From Gracilimonas sp964505215 (GTDB taxonomy: Bacteria > Bacteroidota > Rhodothermia > Balneolales > Balneolaceae), in NCBI GenBank assembly GCA_964505215.1, contig CAZDGU010000007.1, positions 62,001 to 126,000 on the forward strand: a stretch of DNA of 64,000 nucleotides, read 5' to 3'. Below are positions 52,642 to 61,282 of the stretch, piece after piece (position 1 is the stretch's first letter; every line of letters begins with the position of its first letter). The notes under the pieces are model-generated. The model searched no databases. It had not been told where the DNA came from and worked only from the letters and a program-made list of their open reading frames with translations. The translations under genes were made by a program, and so were the position numbers.

Positions 52642-53634
52642 TTAAGTGTTATTTTTGGTAAGCATATTAATGAGCTTTACGGTGGTAAATCCTTCGGCTT
52701 CAGCCGCGTAATTATTAACAATACGATGCCTTAAAACGGGAATAGCCAAAGCGGTAATATCTTCTTCAGTTACGTGATAACGTCCCTGAGAAAGTGCGCG
52801 TGCCTTTCCGCCTAAAATTAAATATTGTGAGGCTCTGGGACCGGCTCCCCAGCTCATGTACTTATTAATAAAATCGGGAGCCATGGGCGTATTCGGGCGC
52901 GTTTTGGAAACCAATTCAACAGCATAATCCAGCACGCTTTCCGGTACGGGAACTTCCCGCACTAAGTCTTGCAGCTCTTTAATTTTCTCTTTCGAAATCA
53001 AAGCCTGAATATCTGCTTTGTGATGGGCTGTGGTCTGGCTTACAATTTCTTTTTCCTCTTCCAAAGAAGGGTAATCAACCCAAAGATTAAACATAAATCG
53101 GTCGAGCTGGGCTTCAGGAAGGGGATAGGTTCCTTCTTGTTCAATAGGGTTTTGGGTTGCCAATACAAAAAACGGCGTGTCCAGATTATAGGTTTTACCT
53201 GCTGTGGTAACGCTGTATTCCTGCATGCCTTCTAAAAGAGCGGCCTGGGTTTTAGGAGGCGTTCGGTTAATTTCATCAGCCAGCACAATGTTGGCAAAAA
53301 CCGGTCCCTTGATGAAGGTAAATTCCTTTCGTCCGGTATCTTTGTTTTCTTCAATAACCTCGGTTCCCGTTATATCGCCGGGCATAAGGTCGGGGGTGAA
53401 TTGAATTCGACTGAAAGATAAGTTCAATGACTCAGCTAACGTTCTAATCAGCAATGTTTTAGCCAGTCCGGGCACGCCTACTAACACACAATGCCCTTTT
53501 GAGAATAAGCTGATTAGCAGCAGGTCAATAACATCTTCCTGCCCAATTACGGCCTTGTGGATTTCTTTTTTTATTTGATGAAATACTTCATGAAACTCAT
53601 CGGCTAATTTTACCGCGTCCTTGTCGGCATTCAT
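52642..53634 (-). CDS. MoxR-family AAA+ ATPase
   Basis: 330 residues. Walker A GVPGLAKTLLIRTLAE, Walker B IVLADEINRTPPKTQ, sensor ATQNPIEQEGTYPLPEAQLDRF (highly typical of MoxR) and the C-terminal lid. MoxR ATPases remodel or mature VWA-protein-linked complexes. Overlaps the upstream SurA-like gene by 4 bp, linking it to periplasmic folding genes. Confidence 0.95.
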   Translation of the reverse strand: MNADKDAVKLADEFHEVFHQIKKEIHKAVIGQEDVIDLLLISLFSKGHCVLVGVPGLAKTLLIRTLAESLNLSFSRIQFTPDLMPGDITGTEVIEENKDTGRKEFTFIKGPVFANIVLADEINRTPPKTQAALLEGMQEYSVTTAGKTYNLDTPFFVLATQNPIEQEGTYPLPEAQLDRFMFNLWVDYPSLEEEKEIVSQTTAHHKADIQALISKEKIKELQDLVREVPVPESVLDYAVELVSKTRPNTPMAPDFINKYMSWGAGPRASQYLILGGKARALSQGRYHVTEEDITALAIPVLRHRIVNNYAAEAEGFTTVKLINMLTKNNT

Positions 53635-55001
53635 AAACTATTCTCCTTGGCAGGTATATCAATTTTGTATTCAATATAAATGTCATCTCGCAGCTCTTGC
53701 ATCCATTTTTCCATTACGCGATACTGCTTTTGCTGCAATGCAATGGTTTTGATGCGCTCATAGTCTTGCTTCAGATTTGCGATATGTTCGGGAATTTGCC
53801 TATCGAGGCGAACAATGCGATAGGCTTTGGTATTCTTACTTTGTAAGGTAAACGATTTCGGTTCAGAAATATATCCTACTTCATCCATAAGCAGCACTAT
53901 TCTGTACATTGCAGGATCTAAACGCGTGAGTGCAATCAGTCGCTCATTGCTTTGAGGATCAAATATTTTTCCGCCCAAGTTTGCAGTAGCCGGATCTTCA
54001 CTTTGCTCACGTGCCACTTGTGCAAACGTGACGTCTTCATTGTTCATTATGCTGTCCCGAAGGGTGTTTAGCCGCTCAATAGCATATTCTTCATCCAGCT
54101 GTTCCGAATCTACCGTAATTAAAATATGGTTGGTTTCAATTTTATCGCCCACGCGTCGCTTCAGCTTTATAATATGATAGCCGAATTGAGATTCTACCAC
54201 TTCAGAAATACCACCGGGCTGTAAAGCTGCCGCTGCTGCTGAATACTCCGAAACCAGGTCATTCAATGACATCAGCGGGAGCAAGCCACCATTTTTGCCG
54301 GTGTTTTTGTCATCACTGTGGCGCTTCGCCAGCTCTTCAATCGGTATATTATGCGTAATAATGGAATCTCGAAGCTGTTTAGCAAATTCAAAAGCGGCCT
54401 GTTTGGCGTTTTCTTTTGCTGGAGGAATAATCACAATTTGGGAAAGGGCTACCTGCTCCGGAATAGTAGGAAGGGAGTCGGTTGGAATTTTATTGAAGAA
54501 TTCTTCCACCTCAGGACGTGTAATTTTGATAGACTGCACTTTTTGCTGCTGAACGCGGCTGGTAATAATTTGTTCGCGGAAGTCTTCTCTAAAATCAGCT
54601 TTTAACTGCAATAAAGACTTTCCAAAAGCCTGCTCCAACGCTTGCTCACTGCCGGCTTGTGCAATTAACTGCTGAATACGCTGATCCATTTGCAGCTCTA
54701 CCTCATCATCAGAAACGGTGATGGAGTCAATTTCTGCTTTTTCGAGCAGCATATATTCCTCCACAGCCGATTCTAAAAAGTTATACCAAAGTTCTTTACT
54801 GAATTCAACAGGCTGGCCCTGAACGCGAGCCTGGCGCATATAATCAGCTACTCTTTGATCAATCTCTGACTTAAGAACAATATTGTCATTCACATGAGCA
54901 ACAATTTGATCGGCTAACTGCTTAGAATTCTGGGCTTGAGAGGGCGTTATAAATAGTAAAGATATAAAAAGAAGGAGAACAGAGATGTAAGTATTATTCA
55001 T
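53631..55001 (-). CDS. SurA-like peptidyl-prolyl isomerase/chaperone
   Basis: 456 residues. Signal peptide about 1-23 (SQAQ), SurA N-terminal domain about 25-165 (LADQIVAHVNDNIVLKSEIDQRV), then two parvulin domains at about 175-285 and 290-395, the first with ALQPGGISEVVESQFGYHIIKL. It helps outer-membrane proteins fold in the periplasm. With the architecture N-domain plus two parvulins it is the closest match to SurA among the three parvulin proteins here. Confidence 0.9.
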   Translation of the reverse strand: MNNTYISVLLLFISLLFITPSQAQNSKQLADQIVAHVNDNIVLKSEIDQRVADYMRQARVQGQPVEFSKELWYNFLESAVEEYMLLEKAEIDSITVSDDEVELQMDQRIQQLIAQAGSEQALEQAFGKSLLQLKADFREDFREQIITSRVQQQKVQSIKITRPEVEEFFNKIPTDSLPTIPEQVALSQIVIIPPAKENAKQAAFEFAKQLRDSIITHNIPIEELAKRHSDDKNTGKNGGLLPLMSLNDLVSEYSAAAAALQPGGISEVVESQFGYHIIKLKRRVGDKIETNHILITVDSEQLDEEYAIERLNTLRDSIMNNEDVTFAQVAREQSEDPATANLGGKIFDPQSNERLIALTRLDPAMYRIVLLMDEVGYISEPKSFTLQSKNTKAYRIVRLDRQIPEHIANLKQDYERIKTIALQQKQYRVMEKWMQELRDDIYIEYKIDIPAKENSL

Positions 55002-55008
55002 CAGTAAG

Positions 55009-55911
55009 TTAATTCAATGAGGCAGTATCAGCTACTGCGCTATTCGTTTGTTTAGTAACGTTATAAATTTTGATTTCATTATTCGCTTGCCCCTGAAGAT
55101 AAAGATTCTTTACGTATGTGTTGAAGGCTCTTTTGCGTTTCTCCAGCGTCAGCCATTCTTGAATTTGATCAATCAGCCAGTCTAAGTCGGGGTGATCGCC
55201 CTGTGGACGTTCAGCCATTAACTGCACAAAATGATACTCATTCCCGGAGCGATAAATAGGAGAGATTTCGGAGGGACCTATAATTTTCAGATACCTGTTA
55301 AGCATCGAAATCTCACCTCCGGCTGTTGATATGGGCCAAAAACGACCGGATTCTCGAATTTTCAAATCGGCATATTTCGAATATTCTTTAGCTACCGTTT
55401 CCCATTCTATGCCGCGCATCAAATCTCTTTTTGCATTTTCAGCATCGGCCCGGCTGGCAGCTACTAAATGCCGGTACTGCACATAGCGCTCATCTAAAGT
55501 GAATTTATCTTTGTGCTGCTGGTAGTAATTGCGAGCTTCCTGTTCGCTTACTTTTGTTTCGTTTTGAAGTTCAGTTATGATATAATCCTGAACCGACTGA
55601 AGTATAAACTCCTCCCGAATTCGAGCTAACTTTTGCTGAACCTGTTTTCTTTGGGTGAAGTTGAGCCGGTTTGCTTCCTGAAGAACAATATGCCGTCTAA
55701 TCCACTCATCCCTGTAATTTAGGTAGGCAGAAAGGCTGTCTGCCTCAAAAATATGAGTTGGAATTTCAGCTCTTGCTTCTGCCCGGGTTAGCCGGTTATT
55801 GCCAACCTCGGCCAGTAAGGCAGAAGGAGTACCGGACTTTTTGGTACAAGAAGTAACAAAAAAGCCGGTGCACAGAAACACCATTAATAATATGTGTTTA
55901 CTTGTTCTCAA
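55009..55911 (-). CDS. Parvulin-related lipoprotein
   Basis: 300 residues. Lipoprotein signal with Cys22 (TSC). N-terminal SurA-like helices (about 30-125), then a degenerate parvulin-like region (about 130-245) lacking the usual GG-L-G pattern: GRFWPISTAGGEISML replaces it. Probably a chaperone without isomerase activity. Start is TTG in a TTGA overlap with the stop of the preceding gene; no useful ATG exists. Middle member of three consecutive parvulin genes. Confidence 0.75.
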   Translation of the reverse strand: MRTSKHILLMVFLCTGFFVTSCTKKSGTPSALLAEVGNNRLTRAEARAEIPTHIFEADSLSAYLNYRDEWIRRHIVLQEANRLNFTQRKQVQQKLARIREEFILQSVQDYIITELQNETKVSEQEARNYYQQHKDKFTLDERYVQYRHLVAASRADAENAKRDLMRGIEWETVAKEYSKYADLKIRESGRFWPISTAGGEISMLNRYLKIIGPSEISPIYRSGNEYHFVQLMAERPQGDHPDLDWLIDQIQEWLTLEKRKRAFNTYVKNLYLQGQANNEIKIYNVTKQTNSAVADTASLN

Positions 55912-57848
55912 GAATCCTTTTCAAAAGCCTTTTTTAGTTTCTTTTGGTCCGCTTTAATCTTGTAAGTGCGGCGGAGTTCTTCCAGCCAGGCCTGTTCTCT
56001 TTCGGGCTGATATTTAGAAAGCAAGCGGTTAAAGGCTTCCTCAAAAGTCATCCGGCGAGCGGGCAGCCGGTCTTCCAGCCAAAATACACCACGCAGTTTA
56101 TTATAATCAAAATGCTCCGAAAAGCTTTGCTCTTTCATTTCAGCTAACCTGTCAAAAGGCTCTTCCGTAAAACTTGTGGTAGAATCGCTGGAAACTCCCA
56201 ACCGTTCAACATGCTTTTTGAGACTGTCTAATTCAACGCCATCGTTAGCAAAAGCCTGAGCTTGTGTAAGAACAGAATCGTGGCGAGCCGTTAGCAAATA
56301 GTAATAAGGCCGCTCCGGATACTGATACTCAGAGATATTGGCCTCATAAATGGCGCGTAATTTAGTAGAATCTACCGTAGCTGCACTCCATACGTTATCA
56401 TCATTGATATTATAAACCACCAGCCCGTTTAAGTAATTTTCTGACTGTTTCTCAAATTCAGGAAATTGCTTCATGGTTAACTCAATCACATGAGAGTCCA
56501 CTGCAAACTGGGTAAAATCATCAAACCAATCGCGTCTATACTCTGCGGCATATCGTCGGCCATAATTATCACCAAGATATTGCTGATAGTCTTTTACCGA
56601 ATACTTCTTTCCGTTAAAAGTAAATACAGTATTGTTGAGAATACGCTCAGGGACGGAGAGATCCGAAATAGCGGTACTGTCAAAACCGGCTAACCATTTC
56701 TCATAAGCAGCCAGCGAGGCCGTTTCGGTTGATGCATTAAATCTGTCTTTTAAGTAATCTACTGCAAATTGATTGCTTTCTTTGTAGTAAGGAGAGTTAT
56801 TTAAGTTATTTCTCAGCGTTTTGTCCCGTTCTTCTTCAGAAGCGTAGGTTTCTACCGAATCAATTTTAAATATGTGATAACCATAAGGCGTTTTTGCAGG
56901 TGCTGAATAGGGCAGGGCAGGATCTTGTTGTACTATTGCATCTACAAAATCGGGAGCAAAATTAGCCTGATAACTCACCCAGCCAATACGCCCGTTGTTT
57001 CTTTTGGATGCTCCATCTTCGGTATAAGCGTTAAGCACTTGGTTCCAAACTTTACCGTTTTCAAGCTCCTCATAAGCCTCATGAATTTTATCGTAGGCGG
57101 TGGAGTCCGGGGTATCTCTCACAAAAATATGATTTACCAATCGAGCGGGAGTTCGGGGCCTTTTATCTTGCAGTAAAACAATGTGATAACCGAACTGGGT
57201 TTTGAATGGCTCCGAAATTTCTCCGACTTCCAGATTATAAGCCACATCTTCGTATTCAACAACGGTGCGCCCGGCTGAAATCCATGGAATGGCGCCGCCC
57301 ATGCTGCGCCCGCGCTGGGTTGATGAGTACTTTTGGTTAACCTGCTCAAGGTCTACTCCATTTTCCATTTCCTGCTTTGCTTGCTTCAGCTTGGCGATAA
57401 CTTCGTCCACTTCATCCTGCGGTGCTTCTTCATTAACAGCAATCAGAATATGGAAAGTTTTGAGTTCGAGATCTGCTCTTTTTTTATATTCATCAAAAGC
57501 AGCGGGTTTAATTTCTTGCTCTAACCAATGGGCATAAGCGGCTTGTTTTACATAGGTTGTATGTTCCTCAAGCAGGGTAGAGTCTTGATAATATCCCTGA
57601 TCTTTGGCCGCTAACAGTTTTGCTTTATAATCCAGATAAATGGGAAGGAATTCTTCGAGATCTTTAAGAGTAGCAGATCCGGTTCTGTTTCCGCTGTTAA
57701 AATTCTCTTTTAACTCGGCATAGGTAACTTTTTGCTTACCTACTTTTCCAACCACGGTTTTGTCATTTTTTGATTGTCCTAACAATAAGGTTGGGAAGAA
57801 TAACAGTAAAAACAAAACATAGAATGATCGATTATTTCTGTTCGTCAT
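55908..57848 (-). CDS. Double-parvulin peptidyl-prolyl isomerase
   Basis: About 646 residues from the ATG at 57848, which gives a clean signal peptide (about 1-25, LLLGQ). A TTG right after the nupC stop at 57881 is also open. Two parvulin domains at about 125-225 (FHILIAVNEEAPQDEVDEV, GGAIPWISAG, FGYHIVLLQD) and 230-345 (NHIFVRDTPDSTAYD, YGYHIFKID). The C-terminal 300 residues are helical and not recognised. A periplasmic foldase by family. First of the three parvulin genes. Confidence 0.85.
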   Translation of the reverse strand: MTNRNNRSFYVLFLLLFFPTLLLGQSKNDKTVVGKVGKQKVTYAELKENFNSGNRTGSATLKDLEEFLPIYLDYKAKLLAAKDQGYYQDSTLLEEHTTYVKQAAYAHWLEQEIKPAAFDEYKKRADLELKTFHILIAVNEEAPQDEVDEVIAKLKQAKQEMENGVDLEQVNQKYSSTQRGRSMGGAIPWISAGRTVVEYEDVAYNLEVGEISEPFKTQFGYHIVLLQDKRPRTPARLVNHIFVRDTPDSTAYDKIHEAYEELENGKVWNQVLNAYTEDGASKRNNGRIGWVSYQANFAPDFVDAIVQQDPALPYSAPAKTPYGYHIFKIDSVETYASEEERDKTLRNNLNNSPYYKESNQFAVDYLKDRFNASTETASLAAYEKWLAGFDSTAISDLSVPERILNNTVFTFNGKKYSVKDYQQYLGDNYGRRYAAEYRRDWFDDFTQFAVDSHVIELTMKQFPEFEKQSENYLNGLVVYNINDDNVWSAATVDSTKLRAIYEANISEYQYPERPYYYLLTARHDSVLTQAQAFANDGVELDSLKKHVERLGVSSDSTTSFTEEPFDRLAEMKEQSFSEHFDYNKLRGVFWLEDRLPARRMTFEEAFNRLLSKYQPEREQAWLEELRRTYKIKADQKKLKKAFEKDS

Positions 57849-57881
57849 TTCAGTAATTAATTTTTTTCTTGATGATTTCAA

Positions 57882-59210
57882 TTAAAAGAGCATTCCTGCA
57901 AAAGTAGCCGTCATTAAGTTAGCTAAGGTTCCGGCAAAAACAGCTTTAACACCGAATTTTGCCAGGTCAGCTTTACGGCTTGGTGCTAACCCGCCAATCC
58001 CGCCAATTTGAATGGCAATGGATGAAAAATTAGCAAACCCACACAACGCAAAAGTAGCCATTGCTATTGTTTTGGGTGAAATAGCAGCTGCACTTACATT
58101 TTCAGCCAGCTGAAGATAAGCTACAAACTCATTTAGCACAATTTTAGTACCCAACATTGAACCCATATTTATAGCATCGGCCCAGGGCACTCCAATAAGC
58201 CAGGCGATTGGCGCAAACAGGGTTCCCAATATCATTTCTATAGTCAGAGTTTCTCCCAATAAAGAGGTAATTCCAAGTACGTCGCTTCCCCAGCCTAAAA
58301 TGCCGTTAAACATGGCTAAAAGTGCAATAAAGGCTAATAACATGGCACCTACATTCAGCGCAAGCTGGAGTCCGGTTCCGGCTCCCGTGGCGGCAGCGTC
58401 AATTCCGTTGGCATCGGTTTTTTCTACTTTCATAGAAACATCGCCTTTAGTAACCGGTTCTTTTTCCTCGGGATATAAAATTTTAGCAATTACTAAAGCG
58501 GCAGGGGCGGCCATTAAACTGGCTCCCAATAGTCGCTCGGCAAATAATTGCTGAGCCACGGCAATTTCCAATCCATTGGCTTCGGCAAAGGGCGTACCTA
58601 ACATAGCTACGTAAGCGGCCATCACCCCGCCGGCAATGGTAGCCATTCCGCCGGTCATTACTACCATCAGCTCCGATTTGGTCATCTTTTTAATAAAGGG
58701 CTCAATTACAAGGGGAGCTTCGGTTTGTCCTACAAAAATATTTGATACTACCGAAAGCGTTTCTGCTCCGGAAGTTCCCAAAAGCTTTTGCATGCCTTTT
58801 GCAACCATCTTCACTATAAATTGCAGAATGCCGTAGTGATATAGCAGAGCCGTCAGTGATGCAAAAAATACAATGGTTGGAAGCACTTGAAACGCAAAAA
58901 ATACACCTAAGCTGTCTTCATACTCGGGGCCGTGACCTAATCTCCCAAATATAAACGAGGCGCCTTCTGATGTATAATTTAAAACCACTACGAAAAAGCC
59001 GGCTACTTTTTTGAATAAAATCATGGGCCAGCCCAGCGGAGCCCAAAAAGCACCTAATACATCAGCCTTCAAAATAAAAATGGCTAACAAAAACTGAATA
59101 CCGATACCGATACCCACTAATTTCCAATCTATTTTTTTACGATTGTTACTGAAAATGATTGCAAGGCCAAGCAGGCTTACAATTCCAATTACGCCACGTA
59201 TGATATCCAT
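57882..59210 (-). CDS. Concentrative nucleoside transporter (NupC/CNT family)
   Basis: 442 residues with about 8-10 membrane helices. CNT signatures: VVSNIFVGQTEAPLVIEPFI (nucleoside/ion site), MTGGMATIAGGVMAAYV and CGFANFSSIAIQIGGIGGLAP. Imports nucleosides with Na+ or H+. The ATG follows the tdk stop directly (TAAATG), pairing uptake of thymidine with its phosphorylation. Confidence 0.95.
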   Translation of the reverse strand: MDIIRGVIGIVSLLGLAIIFSNNRKKIDWKLVGIGIGIQFLLAIFILKADVLGAFWAPLGWPMILFKKVAGFFVVVLNYTSEGASFIFGRLGHGPEYEDSLGVFFAFQVLPTIVFFASLTALLYHYGILQFIVKMVAKGMQKLLGTSGAETLSVVSNIFVGQTEAPLVIEPFIKKMTKSELMVVMTGGMATIAGGVMAAYVAMLGTPFAEANGLEIAVAQQLFAERLLGASLMAAPAALVIAKILYPEEKEPVTKGDVSMKVEKTDANGIDAAATGAGTGLQLALNVGAMLLAFIALLAMFNGILGWGSDVLGITSLLGETLTIEMILGTLFAPIAWLIGVPWADAINMGSMLGTKIVLNEFVAYLQLAENVSAAAISPKTIAMATFALCGFANFSSIAIQIGGIGGLAPSRKADLAKFGVKAVFAGTLANLMTATFAGMLF

Positions 59211-59882
59211 TTATGTATGTTCTGTAGTTATTGATTCTTCGGTTTCTTTGGAATCCCCTGATTTATTTATCGCAGGATTTACAAAAGGTTTGATTGGACG
59301 GCCCCGCCTTTGATCTACCGGGGGGCGGAAGCAGTGCCGGGCGCGGGGTTCGTAGGCATCGTATTCGCCAACTAAAACCTGACCTTCTTTTTCTACCACG
59401 CGCTGCGAGTAGTGCGCCATGGTTCCGCTTTCTGCGCAAACGGCATGCAGTTTTGTTACATACTCGGCAACGGCTAATAAGTAGGGCATGGGGCCAAAGG
59501 GTTTTCCTTCAAAGTCCATGTCTAATCCCGCTATTATTACTCTTTTCCCATCGTTAGCCAGCGTGTTGGCTACATCAACCACACGATCATCAAAAAACTG
59601 TGCTTCATCAATACACACTACGCGGGCGTCGCCGGTAAGCAGAACAATTTGGTCGGCCGTATCTACTAATATGCTGGGTAATGCTGTTTCATTATGTGAA
59701 ACCACTTCATTATCACTATAGCGTTTATCCAGAGCGGGTTTTACTACTACTACTTTTTGTCCGGCAATGTGAGCACGTTTTGCCCGGCGTATCAATTCCT
59801 CGGTTTTTCCGCTAAACATGCCGCCGCATACAACTTCAATCCAGCCAAATTCTCGAGGTGCTAACGAAGGTTCGTTAATCAT
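59211..59882 (-). CDS. tdk: Thymidine kinase
   Basis: 223 residues. Phosphorylates imported thymidine. P-loop CGGMFSGKTEELIRRAKRA, Walker B-like VCIDEAQFFDD (catalytic Glu region) and the thymidine-binding loop GEYDAYEPRARHCF. Odd: the zinc-site pairs are incomplete. The first is CAES instead of CxxC, and the second ARHC instead of CxxC, so one Cys of each pair is gone. The C-terminus is extended by about 25 Glu/Thr-rich residues. First gene of the seven-gene minus-strand string. Confidence 0.94.
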   Translation of the reverse strand: MINEPSLAPREFGWIEVVCGGMFSGKTEELIRRAKRAHIAGQKVVVVKPALDKRYSDNEVVSHNETALPSILVDTADQIVLLTGDARVVCIDEAQFFDDRVVDVANTLANDGKRVIIAGLDMDFEGKPFGPMPYLLAVAEYVTKLHAVCAESGTMAHYSQRVVEKEGQVLVGEYDAYEPRARHCFRPPVDQRRGRPIKPFVNPAINKSGDSKETEESITTEHT

Positions 59883-60340
59883 TAAATTTCAGGTATAAAT
59901 ATTTTGGGTGTACCTTTTCATTTTGAGCTTGGAATATATCAGGCGAACAGCAGAAAAGGAAAAGCTAAATGAGAGTATTTTCAATTAATGATTATAACTC
60001 TGTTAATAGAGGAGTGAATGCGAGGCAAATATTTTTAGAGCTGACGGTTGCCGCACTTTTTAAAGCTTTGGTGCTCATATTTTCTAAACGCGCCTTTGCA
60101 AATAACGTATTTTAAAAATAATGGCTTTTAAAAAGAGCATTCTTCTAAATAGAAAGGCACAAATTCTGTTAAAAGAGGCTGTCGTTTAAATCTAAAACAA
60201 AGATGGATATACATTATATATCCTCTTATTTTGTGCAATAAATTTTTTGAAAACAAAAGGCGTCTGCTTCCGGTAGATTCCTTTTTTTATGTGCTAAAAT
60301 TGAATACAATATGTATTGATATAAATATAAAGCAGAGATT
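59883..60340. other. Spacer between tdk and greA
   Basis: No gene found on either strand. It must hold the divergent promoters. GGATATA-CATTA-TATATCC (around 60204-60222) and AATACA-ATA-TGTATT (60303-60317) are short inverted repeats, the latter 24 bp before the greA ATG. No clear consensus promoter was identified. Confidence 0.4.
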
Positions 60341-60814
60341 ATGAGCAAAAGACATTATCTGACACAAGAAGGCCACGACAAGCTGGAAGCTGAATTAAAA
60401 GAACTAAAAACGAAAGGACGTAAAGAAATATCAGAAGCTCTTTCGGAAGCGCGTGCCAAAGGGGATTTAAGTGAAAATGCAGAATATGATGCCGCTAAAG
60501 AGGCTCAGGGACATTTAGAAGACCGTATTACAAAACTTGAAGATGCGCGTGCAAATTCGCGTATTCTGGATAAAAAAGATTTAGATTTATCGAAAGTACG
60601 AGTACTGACAACCGTTACCATTTTGAATAAAAAAATGGGCAAAGAAATGAAATACACGCTGGTTTCTGCTAATGAAGCTGATTTTGCAGCCGGTAAAATT
60701 TCAGTCGAATCTCCTATAGGCGAGGCTTTGATGGGCCGGGAAATTGGAGAAACGGTAGAAGTAAAAGTTCCGGCCGGTATGTTAGAATTAGAAATAAAAA
60801 ATATTGAAATCTAA
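60341..60814 (+). CDS. greA: Transcription elongation factor GreA
   Basis: 157 residues. Rescues backtracked RNA polymerase by stimulating transcript cleavage. The N-terminal antiparallel coiled coil (about 1-75) carries the tip acidic residues in DLSENAEYDAAKEAQ; the C-terminal FKBP-like domain has SPIGEALMGREIGETVEVKVPAG. N-terminus YLTQEGHDKLEAELKEL is typical. Normal length. Confidence 0.96.
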   Translation: MSKRHYLTQEGHDKLEAELKELKTKGRKEISEALSEARAKGDLSENAEYDAAKEAQGHLEDRITKLEDARANSRILDKKDLDLSKVRVLTTVTILNKKMGKEMKYTLVSANEADFAAGKISVESPIGEALMGREIGETVEVKVPAGMLELEIKNIEI

Positions 60815-60823
60815 CACCATTCG

Positions 60824-61282
60824 ATGAAAAAACTCATTGATGTATATCCATATAAAATAGAAGAAGGGCAGCCTTGGTTTTTACTGTTTAAGCGTTCTTC
60901 CAAAAAAATATATGGAAATCAATGGCGGATGGTGGGTGGTAAGCTGAAAAGCGGGGAAACCGGCTGGCAGGGTGCTTTAAGAGAGTTGAAAGAGGAAACC
61001 GGAATGATGCCCATAAATTTCTGGGCTATTCCTTCTGTCAATCAATTTTATGAAGCAAAAACGGATACAGTACATACCATTCCGGCTTTTGCTGCAGAAT
61101 TAGAGAGCGGCGCAGATATTTTACTGAACGAGGAACACACCCACTATAAATGGGTACGTATTGACGAAGTTCAAACGTATATTAAGTGGCCCGAACAGCG
61201 CAGGCTAATGCATTTAACGCACGATATTTTAACCCATCAAGCCCTTGAAATTTTACCGGAGTGGATAATCGACATTTCTTAA
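60824..61282 (+). CDS. Nudix hydrolase
   Basis: 152 residues. The Nudix box is intact in GETGWQGALRELKEETGMMP (G-x5-E-x7-RE-x2-EE-x-G). The context WRMVGGKLKSGE and NEEHTHYKWVRIDE is like dinucleoside/dATP pyrophosphatase members such as NudB, but the substrate cannot be fixed. It starts 9 bp after greA and its 3' end overlaps the following gene by 22 bp. Confidence 0.9.
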   Translation: MKKLIDVYPYKIEEGQPWFLLFKRSSKKIYGNQWRMVGGKLKSGETGWQGALRELKEETGMMPINFWAIPSVNQFYEAKTDTVHTIPAFAAELESGADILLNEEHTHYKWVRIDEVQTYIKWPEQRRLMHLTHDILTHQALEILPEWIIDIS

